Origin: Hoeflea algicola
Lineage (GTDB): Bacteria; Pseudomonadota; Alphaproteobacteria; Rhizobiales; Rhizobiaceae
Length of the DNA: 64,000 nucleotides
Reading direction: 5' to 3'
Assembly (NCBI RefSeq): GCF_026619415.1
Contig: NZ_JAOVZR010000001.1
Span: 434,001 to 498,000, forward strand
The position numbers were made by a program, and so were the translations under genes. Positions 9,915 to 17,537 of the stretch are shown here, piece by piece. Each line of letters opens with the position of its first letter. The stretch's first letter is position 1. The notes beneath the pieces were generated by a model that searched no databases, was not told the DNA's origin, and worked only from the letters and a program-made list of their open reading frames with translations.

Positions 9915-10694
9915 TTATGCTTTCTCTGTCAAAAATGCGACGTCTCTGGGTAGTTTCCACATTGTCTGTCCCCCATCTATTGTTATTATTTGATTGTTGT
10001 AGGTTTTGGTTTTCCATATGAAAATGGCTGCGTCCGCGATGTCCGAGGGGAGGATCCTCCGGTGCAGAGGATTTAGTCGACTGCTTTTGTCAAAGTTTTC
10101 TTCGCTTTGTTTGCCGCTGATAAGAGTTATGCTCGGAGCGATGCCGCAGACTCGAGGGAATCCGTCAAACCGCATCGCCATCATATGGGTAGCGGTAAGC
10201 AAAGCGGACTTACTCAATGTGTAGGTGAAAAAATCCGGGTTGATCGCGAACACCTTGTTATCAAGTAGATTGATCACAAGGCGGTCATCCGCTTTTTCCG
10301 GCTGAGCAGCGACGAGGGCGCTCAAATAGACCGGAGCTTTGACGTTGACACTTAGATGGTCGTCAAATTGCTTGTCGTCGATGTCAAAAACATCGTCATT
10401 TACAAACATTGCGGCATTGTTGATGCACACGTCAATTTCACCAACAGCATCTCTCGCTTTGTTGAAAAGGTCCCCAATTCCATCCCTGCTGCGTAGATCG
10501 GCCTTGAGTATCGTGCAGATTTTTGCGGTGGCATTCAATTTGGCGCCCAATGCAGCAGCCTCTTCGCAAGAAGAGTTATAGTGGATCGCGACCTTGAAAC
10601 CTTCTTTCGCAAATCGGCGCGCAAGTTCCGCACCTATTCGCTTGGCTCCACCCGTTATAAGTACGCTAGGAATTCTGGTGCTCCCTTGTTTCAA
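9915..10694 (-). CDS. short-chain dehydrogenase, PTR1/FolM/PruA-like pteridine reductase
   Basis: NADPH-dependent SDR, 259 aa. The dinucleotide motif is TGGAKRIG, the TGx3RxG form typical of PTR1 and FolM, and beta-2 ends in IHYNSS, a known NADPH-specific PTR1 trait. CINNAAMF is the NNAG-type motif, and TYTLSKSAL holds the catalytic Tyr-x3-Lys. The C-terminus IITIDGGQTMWK is also PTR1/FolM-like. The start is a TTG at 10694, inside the last 29 bases of the upstream membrane-protein gene, with AGGAACG upstream, so translation is probably coupled. Known relatives reduce dihydromonapterin or dihydrobiopterin; Agrobacterium PruA feeds a pterin signalling pathway. The FolB-like gene downstream supports a pterin substrate. 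Confidence 0.82.
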   Translation of the reverse strand: MKQGSTRIPSVLITGGAKRIGAELARRFAKEGFKVAIHYNSSCEEAAALGAKLNATAKICTILKADLRSRDGIGDLFNKARDAVGEIDVCINNAAMFVNDDVFDIDDKQFDDHLSVNVKAPVYLSALVAAQPEKADDRLVINLLDNKVFAINPDFFTYTLSKSALLTATHMMAMRFDGFPRVCGIAPSITLISGKQSEENFDKSSRLNPLHRRILPSDIADAAIFIWKTKTYNNQIITIDGGQTMWKLPRDVAFLTEKA

Positions 10695-11526
10695 AAATCT
10701 CGGGGCGTTCCTGCATGAATGAGCGGACCATGAACATCAAGTCTTGCGCAAAGAAGACGCGCTCCGATGGGTTCCACACCGTGTCTTCAGGAAGGTTCGT
10801 CGTGGCAACAACAATCAGATACTCGACGTCATCGACCGTCCGGGTCAGGAATGCTCGGTTGAACGAGTAGGCGATCGTAGATGAACTCTCTGCCGGAGTT
10901 GTAGTGTTTCCAGCGGCTTGCAGCTCTTCGATATCGAGTGAGTGGCGAAACTTGTCTCTCAGAAAAGCGCGGACATCCCCCCCATGGCCTTCTTTGGCGA
11001 TAAGAGCGTTCAGTTTGTCCAAGGAGAACCAAACATTGATATTTGCTCTCTTTACGTTCATCTCCACACGTAATTCGAGTCTCAGTGTCGCGCCATCAAA
11101 TGGAGTGTCGATGATGTAGTCGGCATAGCAGCGCCCGAGTGAATGAAATACCTGGATTTTTGCAAGTTCGCCGCTTTTGGTTTTCGGTGATTTCTTATGC
11201 CGCCGGAAGTCAACGAAGGTGCGTTTTTCCTCCGGGAGAAACTGAAGATGATACGGTATTGTTTTGACCAGCATCTTTTCCGTTCTTTTGACGATCGAGC
11301 GTTCACCGAAAGAGGCGCCGGCGACGACGATCACGAGCAGCAGAATTGGAAAAACGACACCCAAGAGATATGCGCCGGCGGCTATCCAGTCAGGCTTGTC
11401 ACCATCGGCCAATGCGCGAAAAAACAGATATCCACAAATGGAAATCGAAGAGAACATTAGTAAAAAAACAACTAGTCGTACCCAGTATGGTACATAAATT
11501 ATTTGTACTTGATTAGAAATATTCAT
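10666..11526 (-). CDS. two-TM membrane protein of unknown function
   Basis: 286 aa, family not recognised. Two hydrophobic helices (about residues 15-36 and 49-70) form an N-terminal hairpin. A soluble domain of roughly 210 residues follows, rich in alternating hydrophobic segments (ADYIIDTPF, LRLELRVEM, INVWFSL, VEYLIVVATT), suggesting a mainly beta fold. The positive residues after the second helix (ERSIVKRTEK) suggest the soluble domain faces the cytoplasm. The start ATG at 11526 overlaps the flavoprotein's last codons by 14 nt, and its end overlaps the pteridine reductase start by 29 nt. The tight overlaps place it in the same operon and imply a shared job. I cannot assign a function; a sensor, anchor or effector for a pterin/flavin redox pair are all possible. 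Confidence 0.75.
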   Translation of the reverse strand: MNISNQVQIIYVPYWVRLVVFLLMFSSISICGYLFFRALADGDKPDWIAAGAYLLGVVFPILLLVIVVAGASFGERSIVKRTEKMLVKTIPYHLQFLPEEKRTFVDFRRHKKSPKTKSGELAKIQVFHSLGRCYADYIIDTPFDGATLRLELRVEMNVKRANINVWFSLDKLNALIAKEGHGGDVRAFLRDKFRHSLDIEELQAAGNTTTPAESSSTIAYSFNRAFLTRTVDDVEYLIVVATTNLPEDTVWNPSERVFFAQDLMFMVRSFMQERPEIFETREHQNS

Positions 11527-12382
11527 TCATGAATCTTTCTATTGATTTCGCGGCGCAAACTCCGTCAGATATTGCGGTCGCCACGCAAGGGTATGAGGCG
11601 TCGTTGTTGTCGCCAATGGCATAAAGTCCTGGGAGCGATGTTTGCATGGATTTGTCAACGACGATTCTACCAATGTCGTTGGTATCGATATTGAAGCCGA
11701 GTTCTGGCACCACTGCCTCCCACCCATAGCAAATGCATATGATGTCAAAATCGTAGCTGCCGCCTCGATGATCGATTTTGCTGTCGCTGGCCGCGTATAC
11801 CCCGACGTATTTGTCTGCAACCGGTATCGCATCCCATAGTGAACTCCGCGCACGCACATTTCGTGCGAAAATTTTGACGTCCTTGGCCGCCTTTTCCTTG
11901 GCCAATTGATAGGCTTCGCAGGATGCATCCCCTCCGCCAATTATCGCCACTCTTAAACCCAGGCATTCCATTGAAAATGCGCCGACCAATCCCAATACCT
12001 GGTTTGTCAGCTTGAGTCCGCCGGTACGTTCCTTTGTACCGGTGGCGATAACCACATTCTTCGCTTCAATTCGTTGATCCCCAGAGTGAACTGTGAAAAC
12101 TCCGAATTGATCCGAATAATTGATTTTGTCGCAGTTAATCCGGTGGACAATGCACCCTTGGGACGAAACGTTCGCCGCAATGTTTTGTGCTACCTGTTTG
12201 GCGGAAGTGGTTGCCTGAACCACCGACAGCCATGAATTCGTGTAGGGCGAACGCGCTTGAAGGCCTCCAATTTCGGATGGCTCCACCATGCACGCATCCA
12301 GGCCGAGCTTCGTTAGCCACAAAACGCACTGCGAACCGGCAGGGCCTCCACCAATCACGACTGTATCGTAGTTCGTTTTCAT
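11513..12382 (-). CDS. thioredoxin-reductase-like FAD/NAD(P)H oxidoreductase lacking the CxxC
   Basis: 289 aa from ATG 12382 (MKTNYDTVVIGGGPAGSQ); the frame is open to 12475, but the extra N-terminus does not look like the family. Domains follow the TrxR order: FAD-binding GGGPAG, an EIGGLQ segment, VVIATGTKER, the NAD(P)H motif AIIGGGDASCE, and a second FAD motif ending LPGLYAIGDNND. Where TrxR has its redox-active CxxC just before the NAD(P)H motif, this protein reads GAFSMECLGLR, with a single Cys and a shortened loop. Disulfide reduction is therefore unlikely, and an FNR-like or substrate-specific reductase or oxidase is more plausible. It is the first gene of the overlapping minus-strand operon. 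Confidence 0.82.
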   Translation of the reverse strand: MKTNYDTVVIGGGPAGSQCVLWLTKLGLDACMVEPSEIGGLQARSPYTNSWLSVVQATTSAKQVAQNIAANVSSQGCIVHRINCDKINYSDQFGVFTVHSGDQRIEAKNVVIATGTKERTGGLKLTNQVLGLVGAFSMECLGLRVAIIGGGDASCEAYQLAKEKAAKDVKIFARNVRARSSLWDAIPVADKYVGVYAASDSKIDHRGGSYDFDIICICYGWEAVVPELGFNIDTNDIGRIVVDKSMQTSLPGLYAIGDNNDASYPCVATAISDGVCAAKSIERFMNEYF

Positions 12383-12756
12383 GTTGAAAGCGGCGCCAAG
12401 CGTTCCATGGTTTCCTGTGTCGTGCGTGTTAACGTATCTGGCAGGTTGTTGCAAAACAAAGATCGAGACGGCCATCGCGCTTGTGTCGGCGGTCGGTTTG
12501 TTTCTCAGATGTCGCTAATCACGGGATACCTTCCGGGGCCTTGATCCCGCGGATACCATCCTTGATGGGCGGGCAATTATGCCGCCTGGCGTATTTGCAA
12601 GGGCGGGAGCGAAGTTCAGCCGAAAAGTGTATGTATCGCCTCAACCAGCAGCTAATACCAACTGCGCTCCCTTGTCGATTTTTAGCGGCTGTCTCAGCGC
12701 TTTGATTTGGGGGCTGCAGTTTGGGCTCAAACCAAACTGTTTGAGTACCGCATGCG
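12383..12756. promoter_or_regulatory. intergenic region upstream of the flavoprotein operon
   Basis: About 370 bases with no convincing gene. They should hold the promoter of the minus-strand flavoprotein operon and the 3' end of the nadK transcript. A perfect 8-bp inverted repeat, CAGTTTGG (12717-12724) with CCAAACTG (12732-12739), lies just past the stop of the secreted-protein gene. It lacks a T-run in the minus direction, so I call it only a possible transcript-end hairpin. Confidence 0.35.
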
Positions 12757-13356
12757 TCAGTTGGACGATTTTTCCACCACGATGTCACCGAATTCATCGA
12801 CGTACAATGTCCAGGTCTCTGGCTCGACCATGGTCGGATCGGTTTTCAGATAGATATAGGCGGCGAAGCCCGGCTGGCTGGCGGCGCCGGTTGAATCCTC
12901 GGGACGGATATCGGTGACATAGGCGCCCAGAGTGTTGATTTCCTCGACCTCGATCGACTGAATCAACTCAGGCCCGTCAGCGGTCAGCGCTATTTGCTGC
13001 AGATGCAGCAGCGATCTGTTGTCGGGCCCACGCAGTGCCACCAGTCGGTAATAGCCGCGCTGCGGCGCAGCCTCAGGGTTGGTTCCCGCAGCGTCTGCGT
13101 TGGAGCTAACCTCCGCCGGGTCCGCATCTGTCTCCGCCTGCGGCTCTGTTACCCTGTCTTCGCTGGTCGCATCGGTTGACGTCGGTTCGGCGCTGGCGGT
13201 TTCAATCCACGCCCCGCCGCTGGTGACGAACAACACCCGTTCGGACAAGCTTTCGGCAATGCCGTCGATATCCTGGGCAAGGCTCGGGCTGGCCAGTGCC
13301 GGGATCAGTCCGGCCAGAAACAGCAGGGTCTTCGGTGTGCAAAGCGACATCGGCAT
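12757..13356 (-). CDS. secreted protein of unknown function downstream of nadK
   Basis: 199 aa. A signal peptide (hydrophobic LLFLAGLIPALASPSLAQ, cleavage after LAQ) marks export. Residues 55-95 are a low-complexity linker rich in Ala, Glu, Asp and Thr. The rest is a soluble domain (YYRLVALRGPDNRSLLHLQQ, then AYIYLKTDP, then WTLYVDEFGDIVVE) in which I recognise no family. GAAGAGG precedes the ATG at 13356. It lies 53 nt after the nadK stop on the same strand and is probably cotranscribed. I believe similar proteins follow nadK in other rhizobia, but a search is needed to confirm this. Confidence 0.7.
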   Translation of the reverse strand: MPMSLCTPKTLLFLAGLIPALASPSLAQDIDGIAESLSERVLFVTSGGAWIETASAEPTSTDATSEDRVTEPQAETDADPAEVSSNADAAGTNPEAAPQRGYYRLVALRGPDNRSLLHLQQIALTADGPELIQSIEVEEINTLGAYVTDIRPEDSTGAASQPGFAAYIYLKTDPTMVEPETWTLYVDEFGDIVVEKSSN

Positions 13357-13409
13357 GACCTCTTCAGGGTTGGTGGTTGCTCCGAAAGCGTTTTGTGGTT
13401 TGCCGAGGA

Positions 13410-14174
13410 TCAGTACAGGAACTGTTCGGCGAGAATGCGATCATTCCAGGAATGGCTCGAATCGGTGAGGATCCGGGCCGTCTGATCCTGTGATTCAGAA
13501 ACCTGAACCCGAACCACGGATTTGACTTCCTGATGGTCGGCCACCGCGTTGACCGGCCGTTTCTCATGTTCCAGCACATCCATGCTGACGGTGACCTTGT
13601 TGGGCAGCAGCGCGCCGCGCCAGCGTCGGGGCCGGAACGGGCTCACCGGGGTCAACGCCAGCAATTGCGCGTCCAGCGGCAATATCGGCCCGTGGGCCGA
13701 CAAATTGTAGGCGGTTGATCCGGCGGGCGTCGCGACCATGATGCCGTCGCAGATCAATTCTTCCATCCGCACCTGGCCGTCGATCGACAGCCGCAGCTTG
13801 GCGGCCTGATAGCTCTGCCTGAGCAGCGAAACCTCGTTGATCGCCAGCGCTCGATGGGTGACGCCCTCGTCGTCCGTCGCTTCCATTTCCAGCGGCCGGA
13901 TGACGTTTTCCACCGCTGCGTCGATGCGTCCCGGAAGGTCGGCATCCGCATAGGTGTTCATCAAGAACCCGACCGAGCCGCGATTCATCCCGTAAACCAT
14001 CCGCCCGGAGTTCATCTGCTCGTGCAGGGTCTGCAACATGAAGCCGTCGCCGCCGAGCGCGATGATCACGTCGGCGTCCTCCTGGCGAGTATTGCCGTAA
14101 AGCGCCGCCAAATGCTTGGCCGCCGCCCGCGCATCCGGGGCGCCGGAGGCAATGAAACTGAATTTCCGTGTCAT
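13410..14174 (-). CDS. nadK: NAD kinase
   Basis: Makes NADP+ from NAD+ and ATP. The frame is open to 14318, but family homology starts at MTRKFSFIASG, so ATG 14174 is used (254 aa, normal length for the short alphaproteobacterial form). Signatures are IALGGDGFMLQ (the GGDG phosphate-binding motif), YGMNRGSVGFLMN, and CDGIMVATPAGSTAYNLSAHGPILP (the conserved region II with its TPxGSTAY motif). The secreted-protein gene follows on the same strand. Upstream lies a decayed IS3 fragment, so the gene's promoter may have been disturbed by past insertion. Confidence 0.95.
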   Translation of the reverse strand: MTRKFSFIASGAPDARAAAKHLAALYGNTRQEDADVIIALGGDGFMLQTLHEQMNSGRMVYGMNRGSVGFLMNTYADADLPGRIDAAVENVIRPLEMEATDDEGVTHRALAINEVSLLRQSYQAAKLRLSIDGQVRMEELICDGIMVATPAGSTAYNLSAHGPILPLDAQLLALTPVSPFRPRRWRGALLPNKVTVSMDVLEHEKRPVNAVADHQEVKSVVRVQVSESQDQTARILTDSSHSWNDRILAEQFLY

Positions 14175-14314
14175 ATGATGAACTTGCTCCCGGTCATTGC
14201 TGGACAATGCCGATTGCCCGGTCAGGATGCAAGAGCCGCCGACACGCAGCGGAATCCGGGTGCGGCAAGGGGGGCTTTGGCTCAATCTCAATAGCGGCGG
14301 ATGTGACGCCGCAA

Positions 14315-14490
14315 TCACCAGAATTTGACGCCTTCCTTGCGGCCAAGCTCAGCGATGCTGTCTTCGCCGCGCAGGCCCTCCAACACGATCCTGATCTGGT
14401 CGTCCGCAGAAAAATGCCGCCGTGTTTTACGCGAATGTCTTTCACCACCTGCTCAGCAGGCTTTTGGTACTTGCAGATTCAAGTTTCATC
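14315..14490 (-). mobile_element. IS3-family OrfA remnant (N-terminal part, frame-broken)
   Basis: Read on the minus strand, three overlapping frames give a recognisable OrfA N-terminus: YQKPAEQVVKDIR, then RRHFSADDQIRIVLEG and LRGEDSIAELGRKEG, ending at VKFW and a TGA at 14315-14317. This resembles the orfA helix-turn-helix region of IS3-family elements common in rhizobia. At least one frame slip and the early end show it is dead. The retained end points towards the sugar operon. Confidence 0.7.
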
Positions 14491-14752
14491 TTCGTTCCTT
14501 CGATACGACGACGAAACCAAAACTCGCCTTAAATCAGAACCTCAAGTCTGAACCATTGGCGATGGCGGAGAACACCCTGTCTGTGGTTCCTATCGCTTAT
14601 TGCTGTTTGCACAATCGGCCCCATTATCAGTCGTTCGCTAAGTGTCACGCAACGTTTCTACTCCTCGTGCCTTTCATTAATCCCCTGAAGTTCGATTCGG
14701 TGCCGAGCGGTGTGCAGATACGCCAATTGTTCGACCGCCTCGTAGAAAGCTC

Positions 14753-14782
14753 TTGACAGTCAGCGCGAAATCCATTTTCTAA
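14753..14782 (+). promoter_or_regulatory. probable sigma-70 promoter of the sugar operon
   Basis: TTGACA at 14753-14758 is a perfect -35 box, and TTCTAA at 14777-14782 is a fair -10 at 18-bp spacing. It lies just upstream of a palindromic operator and about 90 nt upstream of the binding-protein gene. Confidence 0.55.
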
Positions 14783-14784
14783 GA

Positions 14785-14817
14785 TGGAAGATAAATCAAT
14801 GATTGAAATATCTTCCA
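14785..14817 (+). promoter_or_regulatory. 33-bp near-palindromic operator, probable SorC-regulator site
   Basis: Outer arms TGGAAGATA (14785-14793) and TATCTTCCA (14809-14817) are perfectly complementary, and an inner TCAAT/ATTGA pair shares the same centre, so 28 of 33 positions are symmetric. It lies immediately downstream of the -10 box, where a repressor would block transcription. The operon encodes its own SorC-family regulator, the obvious candidate to bind here. Confidence 0.65.
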
Positions 14818-14870
14818 GTCGTGATCGGCGAGAGCCGACAGACAGTTGGTTTAATTGGGAGGAGTGCAAC

Positions 14871-15905
14871 ATGATGACGAATCTGGGGAAATTGCTGGCA
14901 GGGGCCGCGGTGTTGGGTCTTTCGTTCGGTCTGGCGCCAGCCAAGGCCGAAGATCCCGGCCCGTTCCGCTGCGCACCGGGTGACCTTTACGCGATGAACG
15001 TGATGGTTTCGGGTGTGGAATACTGGTTCCCGGTCTACGAGATGTTCAAGCAAGCGGCCAAGCAGATGGGTTGCGACACGGTCTATACCGGCACGCCGGA
15101 ATATGACGTGACCAAGCAGATCGCCAGCTTTGACCAGATCCTGGCGCGCCAGCCAAAGGGCATTATGGTTCATCCGATGAACTCCGACCCGTTCATCGAA
15201 CCGATCAACCGGGCAATCGAGCAGGGCACGGCAATCGTCACTTTCGCCGCCGACTCGCCCAATTCCAACCGCACGGCCTTCATCACTTCCAACAATGATC
15301 TTGAAGGGCAGGGCGCCGCCGACGCAGTTGCCGAAGCCATGGGTGGCAAGGGTGAATATGCGGTGCTGGAAAATCCGGGCCAGGACAACCATGACCGCCG
15401 CATCGCCGCGTTCATCGGACGGATGGAAGCGAAATATCCGGATATGAAACTGGTGGCGCGGGCAGCGTCCAACCAGGATCCGAACAAGGCCTACCAGGCT
15501 CTTCTGTCGATGGCCCAGGCGCATCCGGATCTGGGTGCCGTGTTCATGCCGGAAGCCAATTCGGCACTCGGCGCTGCGCAGGCCAGCGTTGAACTGGGTG
15601 GCAAGATCAAGGTCATGACCGCCGACGTCAATGCCAAGATTCTCGACATGATCAAGGCTGGCGAAGTTTTCGGTTCGATCAATCCGAACCAGGGCATGCA
15701 AGGCTATATCGGGTTTATCACCCTGTTTCTTGCCGCTCATCCGGAAATGATCGATCCGATGAACGGCGATGTCGCCGCCGGCAAGAACCCAATGAATATT
15801 CCCTTCATTGACAATGGCTATGCCGTGGTCACCGCCGAAAATGCTGACTTCTTCTATTGGGACAGCTATCTCAAGCGGCGCGGCACCAAGGGAATCGACG
15901 AGTAA
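14871..15905 (+). CDS. sugar ABC transporter substrate-binding protein (RbsB-like)
   Basis: Periplasmic receptor of the importer encoded by the next two genes. The start is ATG 14871, preceded by GGGAGGAG, giving 344 aa; an open frame reaches upstream to 14784 without support. The signal peptide (GAAVLGLSFGLAPAKA, cleavage before EDPGPF) is followed by a type I periplasmic-binding fold of the Peripla_BP_4 kind: a tandem-lobe protein with the hinge-proximal ASNQDPNKAYQALLS helix and AVFMPEANSALGAAQ. The ligand is probably a pentose, polyol or related sugar, but the binding residues do not decide it from sequence alone. A strong hairpin follows (15925-15950), common after binding-protein genes, which are expressed above their membrane partners. 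Confidence 0.9.
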   Translation: MMTNLGKLLAGAAVLGLSFGLAPAKAEDPGPFRCAPGDLYAMNVMVSGVEYWFPVYEMFKQAAKQMGCDTVYTGTPEYDVTKQIASFDQILARQPKGIMVHPMNSDPFIEPINRAIEQGTAIVTFAADSPNSNRTAFITSNNDLEGQGAADAVAEAMGGKGEYAVLENPGQDNHDRRIAAFIGRMEAKYPDMKLVARAASNQDPNKAYQALLSMAQAHPDLGAVFMPEANSALGAAQASVELGGKIKVMTADVNAKILDMIKAGEVFGSINPNQGMQGYIGFITLFLAAHPEMIDPMNGDVAAGKNPMNIPFIDNGYAVVTAENADFFYWDSYLKRRGTKGIDE

Positions 15906-15924
15906 GCGTCGACGCATTTGTTTC

Positions 15925-15950
15925 CCGGCCGGGCTGCAATGTCCGGCCGG
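15925..15950 (+). other. intercistronic stem-loop after the binding-protein gene
   Basis: CCGGCCGG (15925-15932) pairs with the identical self-complementary CCGGCCGG (15943-15950) around a 10-nt loop. There is no proper T-run, so it is more likely to stabilise the upstream mRNA than to stop transcription. Confidence 0.55.
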
Positions 15951-15992
15951 CCCTTTCATGCGCGCGGGTGTCCGGCGCCCGTTGAGGTCACC

Positions 15993-17537
15993 ATGTCAGA
16001 CACAGTTCTCACGGTCAGCCATATTTCAAAGTCCTTCGGCTTTGTTCGCGCTCTCAACGACGTGCGTCTCGACGTCAAAGCCGGTGAAGTTCACGCCCTG
16101 ATGGGGGAGAACGGCGCTGGTAAATCGACGCTGATGAACATCTTGGGCGGCGTGCTGCAACCGGACGCAGGTGAAATCGTGCTCAAGGGGAAGACCCGGC
16201 AGATTGCCAGCCCGGCGGTCGCCCAGGCGTTGGGCATCGGGCTTGTGCATCAGGAAATCGCCCTGTGCCCGGATATGTCGGTGGCCGAAAACATCTTCAT
16301 GGCCGAAACCAATGCCAGCCACGCGGTCTGGATGAGGCCTGCGGATCTGAAGCAGCGCGCGGAAGCTGCATTGTCCGAATTGCATCCGGTGCCAGCCGAC
16401 GCCAAGGTTGGCAACCTGCCGATCGCCAGCCAGCAGATCGTCGAAATAGCCAAGGCGCTGACGCTCAAGTGCGATGTGCTGATCTTCGACGAACCGACCG
16501 CAGCTCTGACCGAAACCGAATCCCGATCGCTGTTTCGGATAATCTCGAAGTTGAAGTCCAAAGGCATCGCCATCATTTACATCAGCCATCGCATGGCCGA
16601 GATTTTTGCCCTGTCCGACCGGATTACCGTGTTTCGCGATGGCGGATATGTCGACACGCTGGTGACCGCGAACACCGATCCTGAAGAGGTGGCGGCGAAA
16701 ATGGTCGGCCGCGCGCTGCTGGATTTGTACCCGCCACGCAGGCAGGGTTCTCCCGCCGCATCGGTACTGACGGTCGAAGGTTTGTCCGACGACGATTGTG
16801 TTCGCGATGTCAGCCTGGAAATTCGTCCCGGGGAAATCCTCGGGCTTGGAGGCTTGATCGGCTCGGGCCGTACAGAAACGGCGCAGTCGATCTGCGGCCT
16901 CACCAGGCGCAGTTCCGGCCGGATTTGCTATCAGGGCTCGGAGATCTCCCAGGAAGATTATCGTGCGTCGATTCGCCAGGGAATTGTCTATCTGAGCGAG
17001 GATCGCAAGGGCAGCGGCATCTTTCTCGATCTGTCGATCGCACAGAATATTTCCGCCCTCGATCTGCGCCGGGTGGCCGGCCGGTTGGCCGTCAATGGGC
17101 CTGCCGAAACAGCCCTTGCCGAGGTGATGCGCGACCGGTTGGGTATCAGGTGCGCCGATGTCCACCAACCCGTCGGAACGCTTTCGGGCGGCAATCAGCA
17201 GAAGGTCGCGCTGGCGAAGCTGCTGGCGGTGGAGCCGAAGGTCCTGTTCGTGGATGAACCCACCCGTGGCGTTGACATTGGCGCCAAGTCGCAAATCTAC
17301 GCCATCCTCAGGTCGCTTGCCGATCAGGGCAGCGCCATTGTGATGATCTCTTCGGAGATGCCCGAACTCATCGGCGTCAGCGACCGCATCGTCGTTCTGC
17401 ATGAAGGTCGAGTTGCCGGCGAGGTCAGCGGCGAGCGCATGACCGAGGAAAACATCATGCATTTGGCGTCCGGCCTGAGCGAACAGCCGACCGGCGCGCC
17501 TGTAAATTCACACGAAAATCCGAGTATGCCCCTATGA
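15993..17537 (+). CDS. sugar ABC transporter ATP-binding protein, two ABC domains (RbsA/MglA-like)
   Basis: Powers import with the RbsB-like receptor and the permease. The start is ATG 15993 (MSDTVLTVSHISKSFG) after GAGGTCACC, giving 514 aa. The first ABC domain has Walker A GENGAGKST, a degenerate signature region around LPIASQQ, and Walker B VLIFDEPTAALTE. The second has a degenerate Walker A (GGLIGSGRTET), a good signature (LSGGNQQKVALAK) and Walker B LFVDEPTRGVDIG. This asymmetric pattern is typical of sugar-importing RbsA and MglA proteins. Its stop overlaps the permease start (ATGA at 17534). Confidence 0.94.
   Translation: MSDTVLTVSHISKSFGFVRALNDVRLDVKAGEVHALMGENGAGKSTLMNILGGVLQPDAGEIVLKGKTRQIASPAVAQALGIGLVHQEIALCPDMSVAENIFMAETNASHAVWMRPADLKQRAEAALSELHPVPADAKVGNLPIASQQIVEIAKALTLKCDVLIFDEPTAALTETESRSLFRIISKLKSKGIAIIYISHRMAEIFALSDRITVFRDGGYVDTLVTANTDPEEVAAKMVGRALLDLYPPRRQGSPAASVLTVEGLSDDDCVRDVSLEIRPGEILGLGGLIGSGRTETAQSICGLTRRSSGRICYQGSEISQEDYRASIRQGIVYLSEDRKGSGIFLDLSIAQNISALDLRRVAGRLAVNGPAETALAEVMRDRLGIRCADVHQPVGTLSGGNQQKVALAKLLAVEPKVLFVDEPTRGVDIGAKSQIYAILRSLADQGSAIVMISSEMPELIGVSDRIVVLHEGRVAGEVSGERMTEENIMHLASGLSEQPTGAPVNSHENPSMPL

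Noticed and set aside
9578-10694. Ordinary folate biosynthesis genes
   Set aside because: folP, folK or folC are absent and the neighbours are a flavoprotein and a membrane protein, so a separate pterin role is more likely.
10666-11526. A CBASS-like membrane effector
   Set aside because: Although it has two TM helices, no cyclase or other nucleotide-signal gene is beside it.
14784-14870. An upstream start for the binding protein
   Set aside because: It would place the operator palindrome inside the gene and spoil the signal peptide; the site at 14871 has a strong ribosome-binding sequence.
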